A DNA stretch of 64,000 nucleotides from Desulfoluna spongiiphila (GCF_900101345.1 NZ_FMUX01000012.1:62001-126000); one strand, 5' to 3'. Positions 44,322 to 53,537 are shown, counted from the first letter of the stretch. A program made the numbers and translations. The notes: a model not told the origin generated them from the sequence alone.

Positions 44322-44914
44322 GGCAGGCAACGGATCACAAAGGAAAGCGTCTCGGCATGTGGCTTTTTCTCTACACCGAGATCATTCTGTTCGGCGGGCT
44401 GTTTGTGCTCTACGCCGTCTACCTTGCCAGGTATCCCGTGGATTTCATTGCCGGGGGAAAGGATCTGAATCGCCTGTTCGGGGCGGCCAATACCCTGATC
44501 CTTCTGGTGAGCAGCTGTGCCGTAGCCTCTTCCATCACCGCCGTTCAAAAGGAGCAGAAAAAGACGAGCCTGTTTCTGGTGGGGGCGACCATTTTTTGCG
44601 GCCTGGTGTTTCTCATCAACAAGTATTTCGAATGGGGGCACAAGGTGCATGAGGGCATCTATCCGGGCTCCGAGAGCCTGACTTACGGGGAGCCGGGACG
44701 CAATATTTTTTTCGGGCTCTACTATGTGATCACCGGGCTCCACGGGATCCACATTCTCATCGGCATGACGGTATTAACCGTAGCCCTGGTGCTGATGGCC
44801 CGGCAGCGCATCACATCCCGGAACCATGTGTTTCTGGAGAACGCAGGGCTGTACTGGCACCTTGTGGACCTTGCCTGGATTTTTATTTTTCCGCTTTTTT
44901 ACCTGGTCCTTTAA
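44318..44914 (+). CDS. ctaE: Cytochrome c oxidase subunit III
   Basis: A 198-residue protein with about five TM segments. Family features: HKGKRLGMWLFLYTEIILFGGLFVLYAVY (first helix), FLINKYFEWGHKVHEG (the conserved E-W-x-H), YYVITGLHGIHILIGM (second conserved H-x-x-H) and WHLVDLAWIFIFPLFYL (the W-H-x-V-D-x-x-W-x-F signature). Overlap with subunit I (ATGA) indicates coupled translation. Confidence 0.93.
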   Translation: MRQATDHKGKRLGMWLFLYTEIILFGGLFVLYAVYLARYPVDFIAGGKDLNRLFGAANTLILLVSSCAVASSITAVQKEQKKTSLFLVGATIFCGLVFLINKYFEWGHKVHEGIYPGSESLTYGEPGRNIFFGLYYVITGLHGIHILIGMTVLTVALVLMARQRITSRNHVFLENAGLYWHLVDLAWIFIFPLFYLVL

Positions 44915-44954
44915 ACAGGGCCTTCCTTTGGGAAGGCCCGTGGGGGAGAGACCC

Positions 44955-45230
44955 ATGCACATCGCATCCTACGGCCGGCTGATGGCCGTGCTGGCAGCGC
45001 TTCTGGTCTTGACGGGGGTCACGGTGGCGGCCTCCTACGTGGACCTGGGCCCCTTGAACGTCTGGGTCGCCCTGATGATCGCTTCCACCAAGGCCTCCCT
45101 GGTGCTGCTTTTTTTTATGCACATCGGTGTTGAGGGGCGCCTGGTGGTGGCCTCGTTTCTCAGCACGGTTTTTTTCCTGGCCATCATGATCGGATTTACC
45201 TTCTGGGATGTGGCGTTTCGGGGGCAGTAA
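44955..45230 (+). CDS. Cytochrome c oxidase subunit IV
   Basis: A 91-residue protein with three TM helices (about 8-28, 35-55, 65-85), matching the prokaryotic subunit IV family (NVWVALMIASTKASLVLLFF then MHIGVEGRL). The start at 44955 follows GGGGGAGAG. The small subunit stabilises subunit I contacts. It lies 40 bp after subunit III. Confidence 0.88.
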   Translation: MHIASYGRLMAVLAALLVLTGVTVAASYVDLGPLNVWVALMIASTKASLVLLFFMHIGVEGRLVVASFLSTVFFLAIMIGFTFWDVAFRGQ

Positions 45231-45296
45231 GCAGTGAACAGTGAGTGGTGAGTGCGTCACGATCCGGCACGTTTTCTTCTTTTCAAGGAGTGCATC

Positions 45297-45911
45297 ATGC
45301 CCATGGACAACAACCCGGTGGTTCTGGTGGACCGGGCCTTCTACTTTATCATCGGGTTTTCCTTTCTCTTTCTTTTTGCCATCACGGCGGTGATGATCTG
45401 GTTCGTAATCCGGTACCGCCGGAGCCGGAACCCTTACGCATCGGATATTCGGGGCAACGTATGGCTGGAGCTTGCCTGGACCGTGATTCCCACATGCATT
45501 GCCCTTGCCATGTTTGTCTCGGGGTGGCAGGCGTATACGGGGCTTCGTTCCGTACCGGACGGGGCCCTGGAGATCAAGGCCTACGCCCAGATGTTTTCCT
45601 GGATCTTTGTCTACCCCAACGACAAAGAGACCGAAAACGAGCTGGTGGTGCCCGAAAATGTCCCCATCAAGATCACCCTGACATCAGAGGATGTGCTCCA
45701 CAGTTTTTACCTGCCCTCTTTCCGTGTGAAGATGGATGCCGTCAAGGGCATGGAAACCTATGCCTGGTTTTTTCCCGACAAAAAGGGGGAGTTTGTCTTT
45801 CACTGTACGGAGTTCTGCGGCACCGGACACTCCTCCATGGACGGTACCCTGACCATTGTGTCCGAGGAGGCATACCAAGCATTTCTGGAGGAGGAGGACG
45901 ACGATGAGTGA
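45297..45911 (+). CDS. ctaC: Cytochrome c oxidase subunit II (CuA)
   Basis: A 204-residue subunit with two TM helices (about 15-38 and 60-82) and a periplasmic cupredoxin domain. CuA ligands are present: DVLHSFYLP (His), and CTEFCGTGHSSM (C-x3-C-x3-H-x2-M). No haem c domain is attached, so the electron donor is external. The start at 45297 (MPMDNNPVV) has AAGGAG. It is unusual in order, following subunits I, III and IV. Its stop lies inside the start of the ctaB gene. Confidence 0.93.
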   Translation: MPMDNNPVVLVDRAFYFIIGFSFLFLFAITAVMIWFVIRYRRSRNPYASDIRGNVWLELAWTVIPTCIALAMFVSGWQAYTGLRSVPDGALEIKAYAQMFSWIFVYPNDKETENELVVPENVPIKITLTSEDVLHSFYLPSFRVKMDAVKGMETYAWFFPDKKGEFVFHCTEFCGTGHSSMDGTLTIVSEEAYQAFLEEEDDDE

Positions 45912-46854
45912 CCGCAGGGCGTGCGACCGGACACAAGGCACAGGGCGCAGCGGTTTCAACCATGAGATGGAGATGGATGTGACAGATACGAAGCCCTCAC
46001 CCAGGGCGTCCCCGAAGGGAAGGGCGTTCTCTTTTTTTCTTCTTTCCAAAACCTTCCTGTCTGCACATATCGGCCTGGCTGCTGCCGCAGGCTGCCTTTT
46101 CCACGCCGAAGGCAGCGTGGTGCAGGCCGTTATGGCCTGGTGTGGGGTGACCTTGACGGCCATGGCCGGCGCCCTGGTGAACAACATCCAGGACCGCCTC
46201 CAGGACCAGGAGATCACACGCACAAGGTGGCGCCGAAAGGCCCTGGAGTCAGCCGGGGTCCTCACCCTGCTGAAGGGGGCGGGGCTGATGGCCGTGCTGG
46301 GGCTCATGCTGGTGGTGGATGCCGCCGACGGACTCTGGCCCGCGGCCATGGTACTGACGGGGCTTTTTTTCTACAACGTGGTGTACACCCCTTTAAAGAA
46401 AAAGAGCCATCTGGCACTGCTTCCCGGATCCCTTTGCGGAATGGCTGCCCTTCTTGCCGGGTGGATGGTTTCCGGGGGCTCTCCCATGGACCGGGAGGCT
46501 CTGTCCGCGGCCCTGGTTGTCGGGGTCTGGCAGATTCCCCACTCCATGATCCAGAACCTCAAGCATGCCGACGAGCTGAGGAAAAGCGACCAGCCTTCCA
46601 TCACCAAGCTGTTCAAGGACCCGGAGCTGGCCTTTGTGACCCTTATGTGGGTGATGCTTTACAACCTTTCCCTTTACCATCTTATCTTCATGGCCGATTT
46701 CTCCGACTGGGCGCTTCTCCTGCTGTTTACCAACGCGGGCTTTCTGACTCCGCTTTTTGCCCACACTCTTTTTGTCACCAAGAAGCCGGGCCTTGCCTTC
46801 GGCTTTCTTAATCTTTCCCTTGTGGCATACTTTATTGCCCTGATGATTCCGTAA
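45904..46854 (+). CDS. ctaB: Protohaem IX farnesyltransferase (UbiA family)
   Basis: A 316-residue membrane prenyltransferase that makes haem O from protohaem. About eight TM helices follow a 45-residue soluble leader. The first aspartate-rich motif reads NNIQDRLQDQEITRT (family N-D-x-x-D-R-x-x-D type) and YNVVYTPLKKKSHLALLPGS marks the family's second conserved region; the second Asp-rich motif is modified to HADELRKSD. The ATG at 45904 overlaps the subunit II stop by eight bases. Haem A synthase (ctaA) is not in the window, so whether haem A or O is used cannot be told. Confidence 0.85.
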   Translation: MSDRRACDRTQGTGRSGFNHEMEMDVTDTKPSPRASPKGRAFSFFLLSKTFLSAHIGLAAAAGCLFHAEGSVVQAVMAWCGVTLTAMAGALVNNIQDRLQDQEITRTRWRRKALESAGVLTLLKGAGLMAVLGLMLVVDAADGLWPAAMVLTGLFFYNVVYTPLKKKSHLALLPGSLCGMAALLAGWMVSGGSPMDREALSAALVVGVWQIPHSMIQNLKHADELRKSDQPSITKLFKDPELAFVTLMWVMLYNLSLYHLIFMADFSDWALLLLFTNAGFLTPLFAHTLFVTKKPGLAFGFLNLSLVAYFIALMIP

Positions 46855-46894
46855 GGGGCCAACTGAACCGACCGATTAAAAAAAGGGAGAGCCC

Positions 46895-47437
46895 ATGACC
46901 GTGATTTACGATTCGATTCCCCTTGTGGATGAGCTTTTTGACAGGTGGCAAGGCCCTTTGGCATCCGAGTATCAGGGGTACCGAAATCATGTGTACCGCA
47001 TGCTTCATTTTTGTTTTGCCCTTGGGGCCTGTACCGAAACGGATCGTGAAAAGTTGTGTGTCGCAGGGGTGTTTCACGACATGGGCCTCTGGATCGAAGA
47101 CACCTTTGACTATATCCCGGCATCCATTCCCCCTGCCATGCAGTACCTGAGACGCCGCAACCTCGATGCCTGGTCCGATGAAGTTGCTCTCATGATTTCC
47201 GAGCATCACAAGCTTCGCCCATACCGGGACATGGCATACCCCCTTGTGGAGGTGTTTCGCAAAGGGGACCTGGTGGACGTGTCATTGGGCCTGTGCCGTT
47301 TTGGTATCGACAAGGCCTTTATCAGGGACGTTCGGGCGCATTTCCCAAACGCAGGGTTTCACCTGAACCTTTCAAAACGTGCGGCGAGATGGTTTGTCAG
47401 GCACCCCCTGGATCCGGTTCCCATGATGAAGTGGTAA
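46895..47437 (+). CDS. HD-domain protein
   Basis: A 180-residue phosphohydrolase-like protein. The HD signature appears as YRNHVYRMLHFCF (first His), AGVFHDMGLW (HD pair, about 58-67) and ALMISEHHKLRPY (later His). Likely a metal-dependent phosphohydrolase of unknown substrate. GGGAGAG precedes its ATG. It lies 40 bp after ctaB and may be the last gene of the oxidase operon. Confidence 0.85.
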   Translation: MTVIYDSIPLVDELFDRWQGPLASEYQGYRNHVYRMLHFCFALGACTETDREKLCVAGVFHDMGLWIEDTFDYIPASIPPAMQYLRRRNLDAWSDEVALMISEHHKLRPYRDMAYPLVEVFRKGDLVDVSLGLCRFGIDKAFIRDVRAHFPNAGFHLNLSKRAARWFVRHPLDPVPMMKW

Positions 47438-47779
47438 AGGGCACCTGACAGGCCCTGGTGTGCGTGTGTAAGGTCCTCTCCTTTCCTCCCCTCCTTTTTA
47501 AGAACATTTTTTTTCAGACTTCTATTCATAAATTAAGCAGACGACGACCCGTTATCGGGGAATGACTTGTCCCTCCGGGTAAGCCCCGTTTTACAGCTGC
47601 GGCGTTGAGACTCAGAGGTATTCATATGTCACGTGTTATGATAAATAAAAGGTTTCCCGTTTAGATAAATCAAGGGGCGCCCCGGGCCTGGCAAAGAGGA
47701 TTTGTTTTCCTTTTTTTAGCCCTGGGGAAGGCGGTTGCAGGATTGAACCGGGCCTTTTCGTGACAATGATTGCCGGAGT
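47438..47779. other. Intergenic region upstream of a GGDEF sensor gene
   Basis: A 342-bp AT-richer gap between the HD gene and the sensor gene. An A/T tract at about 47630-47665 may hold the promoter, but no clear -35/-10 pair is visible. No repeat or small gene identified. Confidence 0.35.
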
Positions 47780-50272
47780 GTGTGGTGCATGGCTGTATGT
47801 AATGGTGTAATGCGAGTGATGTGCATGGGGGCCCTTTTTCTATCCCTTGCCGTCCCCGCAAAAGCGTTTCAGGTTTCGTTGTTTGTTCCCCGCAACGACA
47901 CGGTGTTCTGGGCGTCCCTTGTGAGGTTGACCCGTGCTGCGGCCCATGACCTGGAGCTGGACCTTGTGGTGTATTCGGCGGGTAATCAGGGGGACACCAT
48001 GCTGTCTCAGGTGAAAGCAGCCTGCATTCGGGGAACCGACGGCCTCCTTTTTATGAACTATGAACACCTTGGAAAAGAGATCCTGTCCATATCCGAGGAA
48101 CACAAGGTCCCGGCGTTTCTCTACAACACCGGCTTTGAAGACCCCCTGATGGTCCCCAGGCGTCATTATCCTTATTGGATCGGCAGCATGACGCCGGATG
48201 ATGTCCGCGCCGGGGGGCTCCTTGCCGAGCGGCTGATCCGGGCCGGTAAACGCTCGGGCGTGGGGGAGGTCCGAATGCTCGCCATCGAGGGAAACCCCCA
48301 TGAAAAGTCTTCTGCGGACCGTGTCAAGGGGATGAAGACGGTGGTGGCAGGCCGCGGGGATGTGACGCTTTACGGCATTGCAAATGCCGGAAAAGGGTGG
48401 AGCAGGGCACGGGGGAGGCAGGTGTTTCTCTCCGAATACCGCAGGCACCCGGACATCAATACCGTGTGGGCCGCAGGGGATGACATCGCCCTGGGCGTCC
48501 TGGATGCGATACGTGATCTGGGGCTGGATGAGGGGGCGGTACTCACAGGGGGGATTGACTGGAGCGCTCCTGCCGTTGAGAGCATACGCTCCGGAGCCAA
48601 TCGGTTGAGCATCGGCGGGCATATGCTGGAGGGGGCCTGGTCCCTCACATTGATGCACGACTACCTTCGGCACCGCGACTTCGCACGGGAGAGCACGGTG
48701 TTTAAAACCCGCATGCATGCCATCGACAGCGGCAATGTCGACCAGGTCAGGGCCTTTTTATCCGACAACTGGGACCGCATCGACTTTGCGGCGTTTTCAA
48801 AATACCTGAACACGACCCTTCTCTACCGTTTCGACCTTCCCCACCTGCTGGACACCTTTTATCCGAAAACAAACGCCTTTGAGATCACCGCAGAGGAACG
48901 CCGCTGGCTGGCCGACCACCCCACGGTACGTCTGGGGATCGATGACAACTGGCCGCCCTTTGAGTTTCTCGGGCCCGATGGACGATACGACGGCATGGTG
49001 GCGGACTATGTGCGGGTCCTTGAAGAGCGCCTGGGCATCCGATGTGTCTACACCCGGGGGATGACCTGGTCGGAGACGCTCACGGCCATGAAGGAGAAGC
49101 GCCTGGACATGATCGCCGCCATCGGGGCCATTTCACAGCACAAAGAGGCCATGCGGCTCACGTCGCCCTTTTTGTCTTTTCCCCTGGTGGTGATTACCAA
49201 CGAGCAGGTGGATTTTGTGGAGGACATGGAGGCCCTTGCCGGCAGGACGGTGGCCGTGGTCAAGGACTATTCCGAGCACAAGATCCTTGCAGGGGAGTAT
49301 CCGCATATCAAGGTGCTCTCGGCGGACACCACGGTGGATGCCCTGGCGGCTGTTGCCACGGGCAAGGCTTATGCCTACGTGGGAAACCTGGCGGTGGCAA
49401 ATTACACCATCAAAAAAGAGCGGCTGACCCACCTCAAGGTGTCCGGGACAGTGCCTCGGACCCTTGCCATCAGCATGGGGGTCCGAAGGGATTGGCCTTT
49501 GTTTGCAGGCCTGGTTTCCAAAGCCATGGGCTCCATTTCCGAGGCAGAGCGGGACACCATCTATCAGCGCTGGATTACCCTGCGCTACGAACACGGGGTT
49601 GACTACACGTTGCTTTGGCAGTTTCTGGTGGGTGCGGTGGGGGTCCTGGCTGTCTCCATCTATTGGAACAGGCGCCTGTCCATCGTGAACAAAGCCCTTA
49701 AAAAAGAGATCGACGTGCGGGTGCTGGCCGAAGAGGCCCTTCGCAGGGAGCAGGCCAGGGTAAAGGTGATGGCGGTGACCGATCCCCTCACCGGGCTTTA
49801 CAACCGGCGTAAATTCGCGGAAGCCTTTCCCCTTGAGATCAGCCGGCTCCGCCGCAGCGGGCGGTACCTCGCCTTTGCCATCATGGATATCGATTTTTTC
49901 AAGCAGTACAATGACCATTACGGCCATCAGATGGGCGATGAGGCCTTGAACCGGGTGGGGGCGCTTCTTCTCCGGCGGTGCAAACGGGGTACGGACTACT
50001 CCTTCCGGCTGGGGGGAGAAGAGTTCGGGCTTCTGTTTCTGGCGCGGGATCCGGACCGGGCCCTGGCCTTTATGGAGAGCATGCGGGAGGCCATTGCAGG
50101 GCTCGCCATCGAGCACACCCAGAGCAAGGTGTCGGATGTCCTGACGGTCTCCCTTGGCCTTGTGGTCTCGGACAGTCCCACAGATATCGATACCATGTAT
50201 AAAACCGCGGATCAGGCGCTCTACCGGGCCAAGGACTCCGGTCGCAACAGAACTGAAATGGCAGCCTGCTGA
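47780..50272 (+). CDS. Diguanylate cyclase with two tandem periplasmic sensors
   Basis: An 830-residue membrane protein. After a signal peptide (about 11-29, VMCMGALFLSLAVPAKA) comes a type I periplasmic-binding domain like sugar-binding proteins (about 30-330; FQVSLFVPRND...WAAGDDIALGVLDA). Then a type II solute-binding domain of the SBP_bac_3 kind (about 370-600; VRLGIDDNWPPFEFLGPDGR, GMVADYVRVLEE, AMRLTSPFLSFPLVVI). A single TM helix (about 610-630), a short coiled coil and a GGDEF domain (about 665-825) follow: DPLTGLYNRRKF, DIDFFKQYND, RLGGEEF. The active-site GGEEF is intact, so it should make c-di-GMP in response to one or two ligands. Start could be 47780 or 47810. Confidence 0.9.
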   Translation: MWCMAVCNGVMRVMCMGALFLSLAVPAKAFQVSLFVPRNDTVFWASLVRLTRAAAHDLELDLVVYSAGNQGDTMLSQVKAACIRGTDGLLFMNYEHLGKEILSISEEHKVPAFLYNTGFEDPLMVPRRHYPYWIGSMTPDDVRAGGLLAERLIRAGKRSGVGEVRMLAIEGNPHEKSSADRVKGMKTVVAGRGDVTLYGIANAGKGWSRARGRQVFLSEYRRHPDINTVWAAGDDIALGVLDAIRDLGLDEGAVLTGGIDWSAPAVESIRSGANRLSIGGHMLEGAWSLTLMHDYLRHRDFARESTVFKTRMHAIDSGNVDQVRAFLSDNWDRIDFAAFSKYLNTTLLYRFDLPHLLDTFYPKTNAFEITAEERRWLADHPTVRLGIDDNWPPFEFLGPDGRYDGMVADYVRVLEERLGIRCVYTRGMTWSETLTAMKEKRLDMIAAIGAISQHKEAMRLTSPFLSFPLVVITNEQVDFVEDMEALAGRTVAVVKDYSEHKILAGEYPHIKVLSADTTVDALAAVATGKAYAYVGNLAVANYTIKKERLTHLKVSGTVPRTLAISMGVRRDWPLFAGLVSKAMGSISEAERDTIYQRWITLRYEHGVDYTLLWQFLVGAVGVLAVSIYWNRRLSIVNKALKKEIDVRVLAEEALRREQARVKVMAVTDPLTGLYNRRKFAEAFPLEISRLRRSGRYLAFAIMDIDFFKQYNDHYGHQMGDEALNRVGALLLRRCKRGTDYSFRLGGEEFGLLFLARDPDRALAFMESMREAIAGLAIEHTQSKVSDVLTVSLGLVVSDSPTDIDTMYKTADQALYRAKDSGRNRTEMAAC

Positions 50273-50278
50273 GTCGCC

Positions 50279-50977
50279 TTAACTGTTTTGGTTGTTTTGG
50301 GATGCGTTGTGGTCATGATGCGCGATGTCCCATCCCTGGTCCAGGGCCACGGTCTTAAGGGCCGGTGTGGGGTTCACCGCGGTGGGGTGGCCCACGGCCC
50401 TGAGGAACGCAAGGTCTGCGTGGTGGTCGGAGTAGGCGTGGGACGCGGCCAGGTTGATGCCCATGGTGCGTGCCAGGCCACCTATGGCCCGGGCCTTTTC
50501 GCTGCCGACACAGATGTTGCCTGCGGGGCGGCCGGTGCAGAGACCGTCTCTGCCCGCTTCGATGGGGGTGGCGAACCAGGCGTCGGGGGCATGATCCTCG
50601 ATGAAGGGGGCAAGGAGGTGCCCGCTGGTGGCCGAGACGACGATGACGAGGTGGCCCCGGGTTTTGTGGTCCGCCATGAGGGCCATCATGTCCGGAAAGA
50701 GAAGGGGCTTCAATCGATCCTCATACAGGTGCCTGGCGTGGGCCTGGAGGTGAGAAAGGGGGATGCCCTTGTATGAGGTGAGGTAGATGCGGTTGAAACG
50801 ATCGTGGTCCATGAGGTTTCGCTTGTAAAAGGGCTCGGCCAGGGCCACCTTGAGCAGCCTGAAGGGGTACAGGAGCCCCGGCCAATGGTTCCGGAGCAGG
50901 GAAAGGGCCTCCATGCGCTGGCTGTCTGCGGCGATGAGGGTGCGGTCGAAATCGAAAAATGCAGCCGTTCGTGTCAT
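50279..50977 (-). CDS. HAD-superfamily phosphatase (SerB-like IB type)
   Basis: A 232-residue hydrolase. The start at 50977 (MTRTAAFFDFDRTLIAADSQ) brings the catalytic motif I DFDRT to residues 9-13; motif II is VVSATSG and motif III includes GSEKARAIG, with YSDHHADLAFLRAVG as motif IV. The layout matches the HAD-IB family containing phosphoserine phosphatase and related enzymes; the substrate is unclear. It is convergent with the diguanylate cyclase gene six bases away. Confidence 0.85.
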   Translation of the reverse strand: MTRTAAFFDFDRTLIAADSQRMEALSLLRNHWPGLLYPFRLLKVALAEPFYKRNLMDHDRFNRIYLTSYKGIPLSHLQAHARHLYEDRLKPLLFPDMMALMADHKTRGHLVIVVSATSGHLLAPFIEDHAPDAWFATPIEAGRDGLCTGRPAGNICVGSEKARAIGGLARTMGINLAASHAYSDHHADLAFLRAVGHPTAVNPTPALKTVALDQGWDIAHHDHNASQNNQNS

Positions 50978-51129
50978 GGAGCGTCCTTGGCTTGATGGGT
51001 GGTTGGCATCTGGCGCGGTATGTACCATGGGACTTCTGTGGGTGTCAACGCGTGGGTGTGTGTGCAACCGCTTGGGATGATGGGTTAAATGCCGGGTTGT
51101 CTCTGGGGGGCGTTTTTTGCCAGGATTTG

Positions 51130-51145
51130 AACTGACCGGTCAGTT
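51130..51145. promoter_or_regulatory. Palindromic operator A (probable TetR site)
   Basis: AACTGACCGGTCAGTT is a perfect 16-bp palindrome. It ends six bases before TTGACA (51152-51157), the -35 box of the kinase-tetR promoter. Related palindromes occur at 57054-57071 and 57100-57113. The TetR gene in the same transcript is the obvious candidate binder. Confidence 0.75.
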
Positions 51146-51151
51146 ATCCTG

Positions 51152-51180
51152 TTGACACCATCGCAACTCCTCGGATATGT
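51152..51180 (+). promoter_or_regulatory. Promoter of the kinase-tetR unit
   Basis: TTGACA (51152-51157) with a 17-bp spacer to ATATGT (51175-51180), a weak -10. Transcription from here would start close to 51187, downstream of the first possible ATG at 51177; this supports the GTG start at 51240 for the kinase. Confidence 0.5.
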
Positions 51181-51239
51181 ATTTTAAAATCAGCGGCGGT
51201 ACACCTTTATCATACCTCAACCTTGCGGGGAGAGTGAGT

Positions 51240-52838
51240 GTGGACCAAGAGACCCATGTCCTTGCCTTCGATGTCGGAACCACGGGCTGCAAGACCTGCC
51301 TGTACCGTATTGGTGAGACCTTGACCCAGGTGGCCTCCGAGGTGGCCGAGTACCCCCTGTACGTGACGGAGGACGGAGGGGCCGAGCAGCGCGTGGAGGA
51401 GTGGTGGGATGCCTTGTGCCAATCCACCCGGGCGGTCCTTTCCAAAGGCGGGGTGCCCCCTTCCGGGATCCGTGGGATTTCCTTTTGCTGCCAGATGCAG
51501 GGTTCCGTTGTGGTGGACAGACACGGAGACGCCCTGCGCAACCCCATGGTCTATCTTGACGGGCGGGCCACGGAGCAGATCGACCGGTACCTTCGAAGGG
51601 GCCTGTTCCGCATCAGCGGCATCAACGCCTTTGCCCTGCTGAACACCCTGCGCATCACAGGGGGCGTCGCGGCCACGGCCAAGGACCCCTTGTGGAAGTA
51701 CCACTGGGTAAAGGACCACGAGCCGGACCTCTTCACACGGGTCCACAAGTGGCTGGACGTCAAGGATTATCTCATCCTGCGCTGCACGGGTGAGTGCGCC
51801 ATGACCCCGGACTCCGCCCACATCACCTTTGTGTACGATACGCGAAGGGGAAAAGAGGGGTGGCACCCAGGTCTGTGCAGGACCTTCGGGGTGGATATGG
51901 CCCACCTGCCCAAGGTGGTGGGGGCAACGGATGTGGTGGGGGGGCTTTCTGAGCGGGCTGCCCGGGAGCTCGGGCTCTGTTCCGGGACCCCTGTGTTCGG
52001 CGGGGGCGGGGACGTGACCCTGACGACCATCGGCTCCGGGTGCCTGGACCTTTATGACACCCACATCTATGTGGGAACCTCCGGGTGGGTGGTCTCCAAC
52101 GTGGGCAAGCGGTATGTGGACATCGCCCACTTTATGGCCGCGATCTTGGGGGCGATCCCCGGCCATTACAATTATGTGGCCGAACAGGAGACCTCCGGAG
52201 CCTGCCTTCAGTGGGTGAGGGATCACCTGGCCGTGGATGCCATCGGGGTCTACCTGAAGGAGAGGGGTATGGATGCTGAGAGCGTGGACCCGGCTGAACT
52301 TTACGCCCTCATGAACCGGGCCGTGGACGAGACCCCGCCCGGCGCGGGAAACCTTCTTTTTACCCCCTGGCTCCACGGCAACCGGGCGCCGAAGGAGGAT
52401 ACCCGAGCCCGGGGTATTTTTTTCAACATCGGCATGAACACGGGCAAACGCCAGATGATCCGGGCCGTGCTCGAGGGGGTGGCCTTTCACAAGCGGTGGA
52501 TGCTGGAGGCCATGGAGTCCCGGATTCCAAAGCAGGAGACGGTACGTTTCGTGGGGGGCGGCGCCCGGTCCGAGGTGTGGTGCCAGATCATGAGTGACGT
52601 GACGGGGCGTCGCATCGAGGCCGTGTCACAGCCCCAGGACAGCGGTGCTGCCGGTGCGGCTGTGGTCTGTGCCGTGGGGTTGGGCATCATGCCCTCTTTT
52701 TCCGCGGCCAAGCCGTTGATCAAGGTGGCCAAAACCTACGAGCCCCGGGCCGAACTCAAGCCCATGTACGATCGGCAGTTCAAGGTGTTTAAAACGCTTT
52801 ACAAAAAAAACAGAACGCTTTTCAAGGCGTTGAATTAG
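51240..52838 (+). CDS. FGGY-family carbohydrate kinase
   Basis: A 532-residue sugar kinase of the xylulokinase-like FGGY group. The GTG start at 51240 is preceded by CGGGGAGA; the earlier ATG at 51177 overlaps the promoter and is unlikely. Features: N-terminal VLAFDVGTTGCKTCLY (phosphate 1 loop, about 7-22), EWWDAL, ISFCCQMQGSVVVD, GTPVFGGGGDVTLTTIGSG (about 255-275), and VRFVGGGARSEVWCQIMSDVTGRRIE (adenosine region). It would phosphorylate a ketose or polyol; the sugar cannot be named. It is co-transcribed with tetR and lies under operator A. Confidence 0.88.
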   Translation: MDQETHVLAFDVGTTGCKTCLYRIGETLTQVASEVAEYPLYVTEDGGAEQRVEEWWDALCQSTRAVLSKGGVPPSGIRGISFCCQMQGSVVVDRHGDALRNPMVYLDGRATEQIDRYLRRGLFRISGINAFALLNTLRITGGVAATAKDPLWKYHWVKDHEPDLFTRVHKWLDVKDYLILRCTGECAMTPDSAHITFVYDTRRGKEGWHPGLCRTFGVDMAHLPKVVGATDVVGGLSERAARELGLCSGTPVFGGGGDVTLTTIGSGCLDLYDTHIYVGTSGWVVSNVGKRYVDIAHFMAAILGAIPGHYNYVAEQETSGACLQWVRDHLAVDAIGVYLKERGMDAESVDPAELYALMNRAVDETPPGAGNLLFTPWLHGNRAPKEDTRARGIFFNIGMNTGKRQMIRAVLEGVAFHKRWMLEAMESRIPKQETVRFVGGGARSEVWCQIMSDVTGRRIEAVSQPQDSGAAGAAVVCAVGLGIMPSFSAAKPLIKVAKTYEPRAELKPMYDRQFKVFKTLYKKNRTLFKALN

Positions 52839-52907
52839 CCGGGATATTTGACGGCATAAATTGTCCGGGTGAGGGACGCAACCACGAGCCAAACGCATCG
52901 GAGGACC

Positions 52908-53504
52908 ATGGATTCCGGGAAAACCAGCATCAAACGCAAGCAGATACTTAACGCCGCCGCCACCATATTCTCTCAAAAGGGGTTCCATCAGGCACGCATG
53001 GACGAGATCGCCCTCATGGCCAATGTGGCCAAGGGGACCTTGTATTACAATTTCTCCAGCAAGAGCCTTCTTTTTGCCGCCACCGTCACCGAAGGGATGG
53101 AGGGCATCGTCCGGCAGATTCGGACGGAACTGGTGTCCGACCTTCCCTTTCCCGAGCACTTTCAGCTTCTGGTGACCTCCATTGTCCGGCTGTACCTCCA
53201 GCACAGCGATCTTGCCCATATTATCTTCAATGAAATCTCAAGCGGTATCGACGATGCCGTCCTTGTTGAGATTGAACGGGTTCGCTCCCGGTTTATTGAG
53301 TTTATCGCGGAGATGATCGAGAAGGGGCAGAAAAAGGGGTATATCAAACCCATTGACCTGAAACTCTCGGCCGTGGCCCTTGCAGGGATTATCGACAGCG
53401 TGTGCAGCCACCTGCTGCAACACCCCGATGAAGCCACTGAAGAGCAGGCCGTTGCGACCCTTCATGACATGCTGTCCACGGGATTGTTGAGCGGCGGGCA
53501 GTGA
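52908..53504 (+). CDS. TetR/AcrR-family regulator
   Basis: A 198-residue repressor-type protein. The start at 52908 (MDSGKTSIKRKQILNAAATIF) follows CGGAGG. The helix-turn-helix (about 8-55) is typical: KQILNAAATIFSQKGFHQAR, MDEIALMANVAKGTLYYNF. The C-terminal half (60-198) is an all-helical ligand-binding and dimerisation domain. It is the second gene after the kinase, and three copies of one palindrome around this locus are its likely targets. The inducer is unknown but may be a catabolic intermediate of the local pathway. Confidence 0.9.
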   Translation: MDSGKTSIKRKQILNAAATIFSQKGFHQARMDEIALMANVAKGTLYYNFSSKSLLFAATVTEGMEGIVRQIRTELVSDLPFPEHFQLLVTSIVRLYLQHSDLAHIIFNEISSGIDDAVLVEIERVRSRFIEFIAEMIEKGQKKGYIKPIDLKLSAVALAGIIDSVCSHLLQHPDEATEEQAVATLHDMLSTGLLSGGQ

Positions 53505-53537
53505 GTGGTGGGTAGGCAGTTGTGAATAGTGAAAGGT

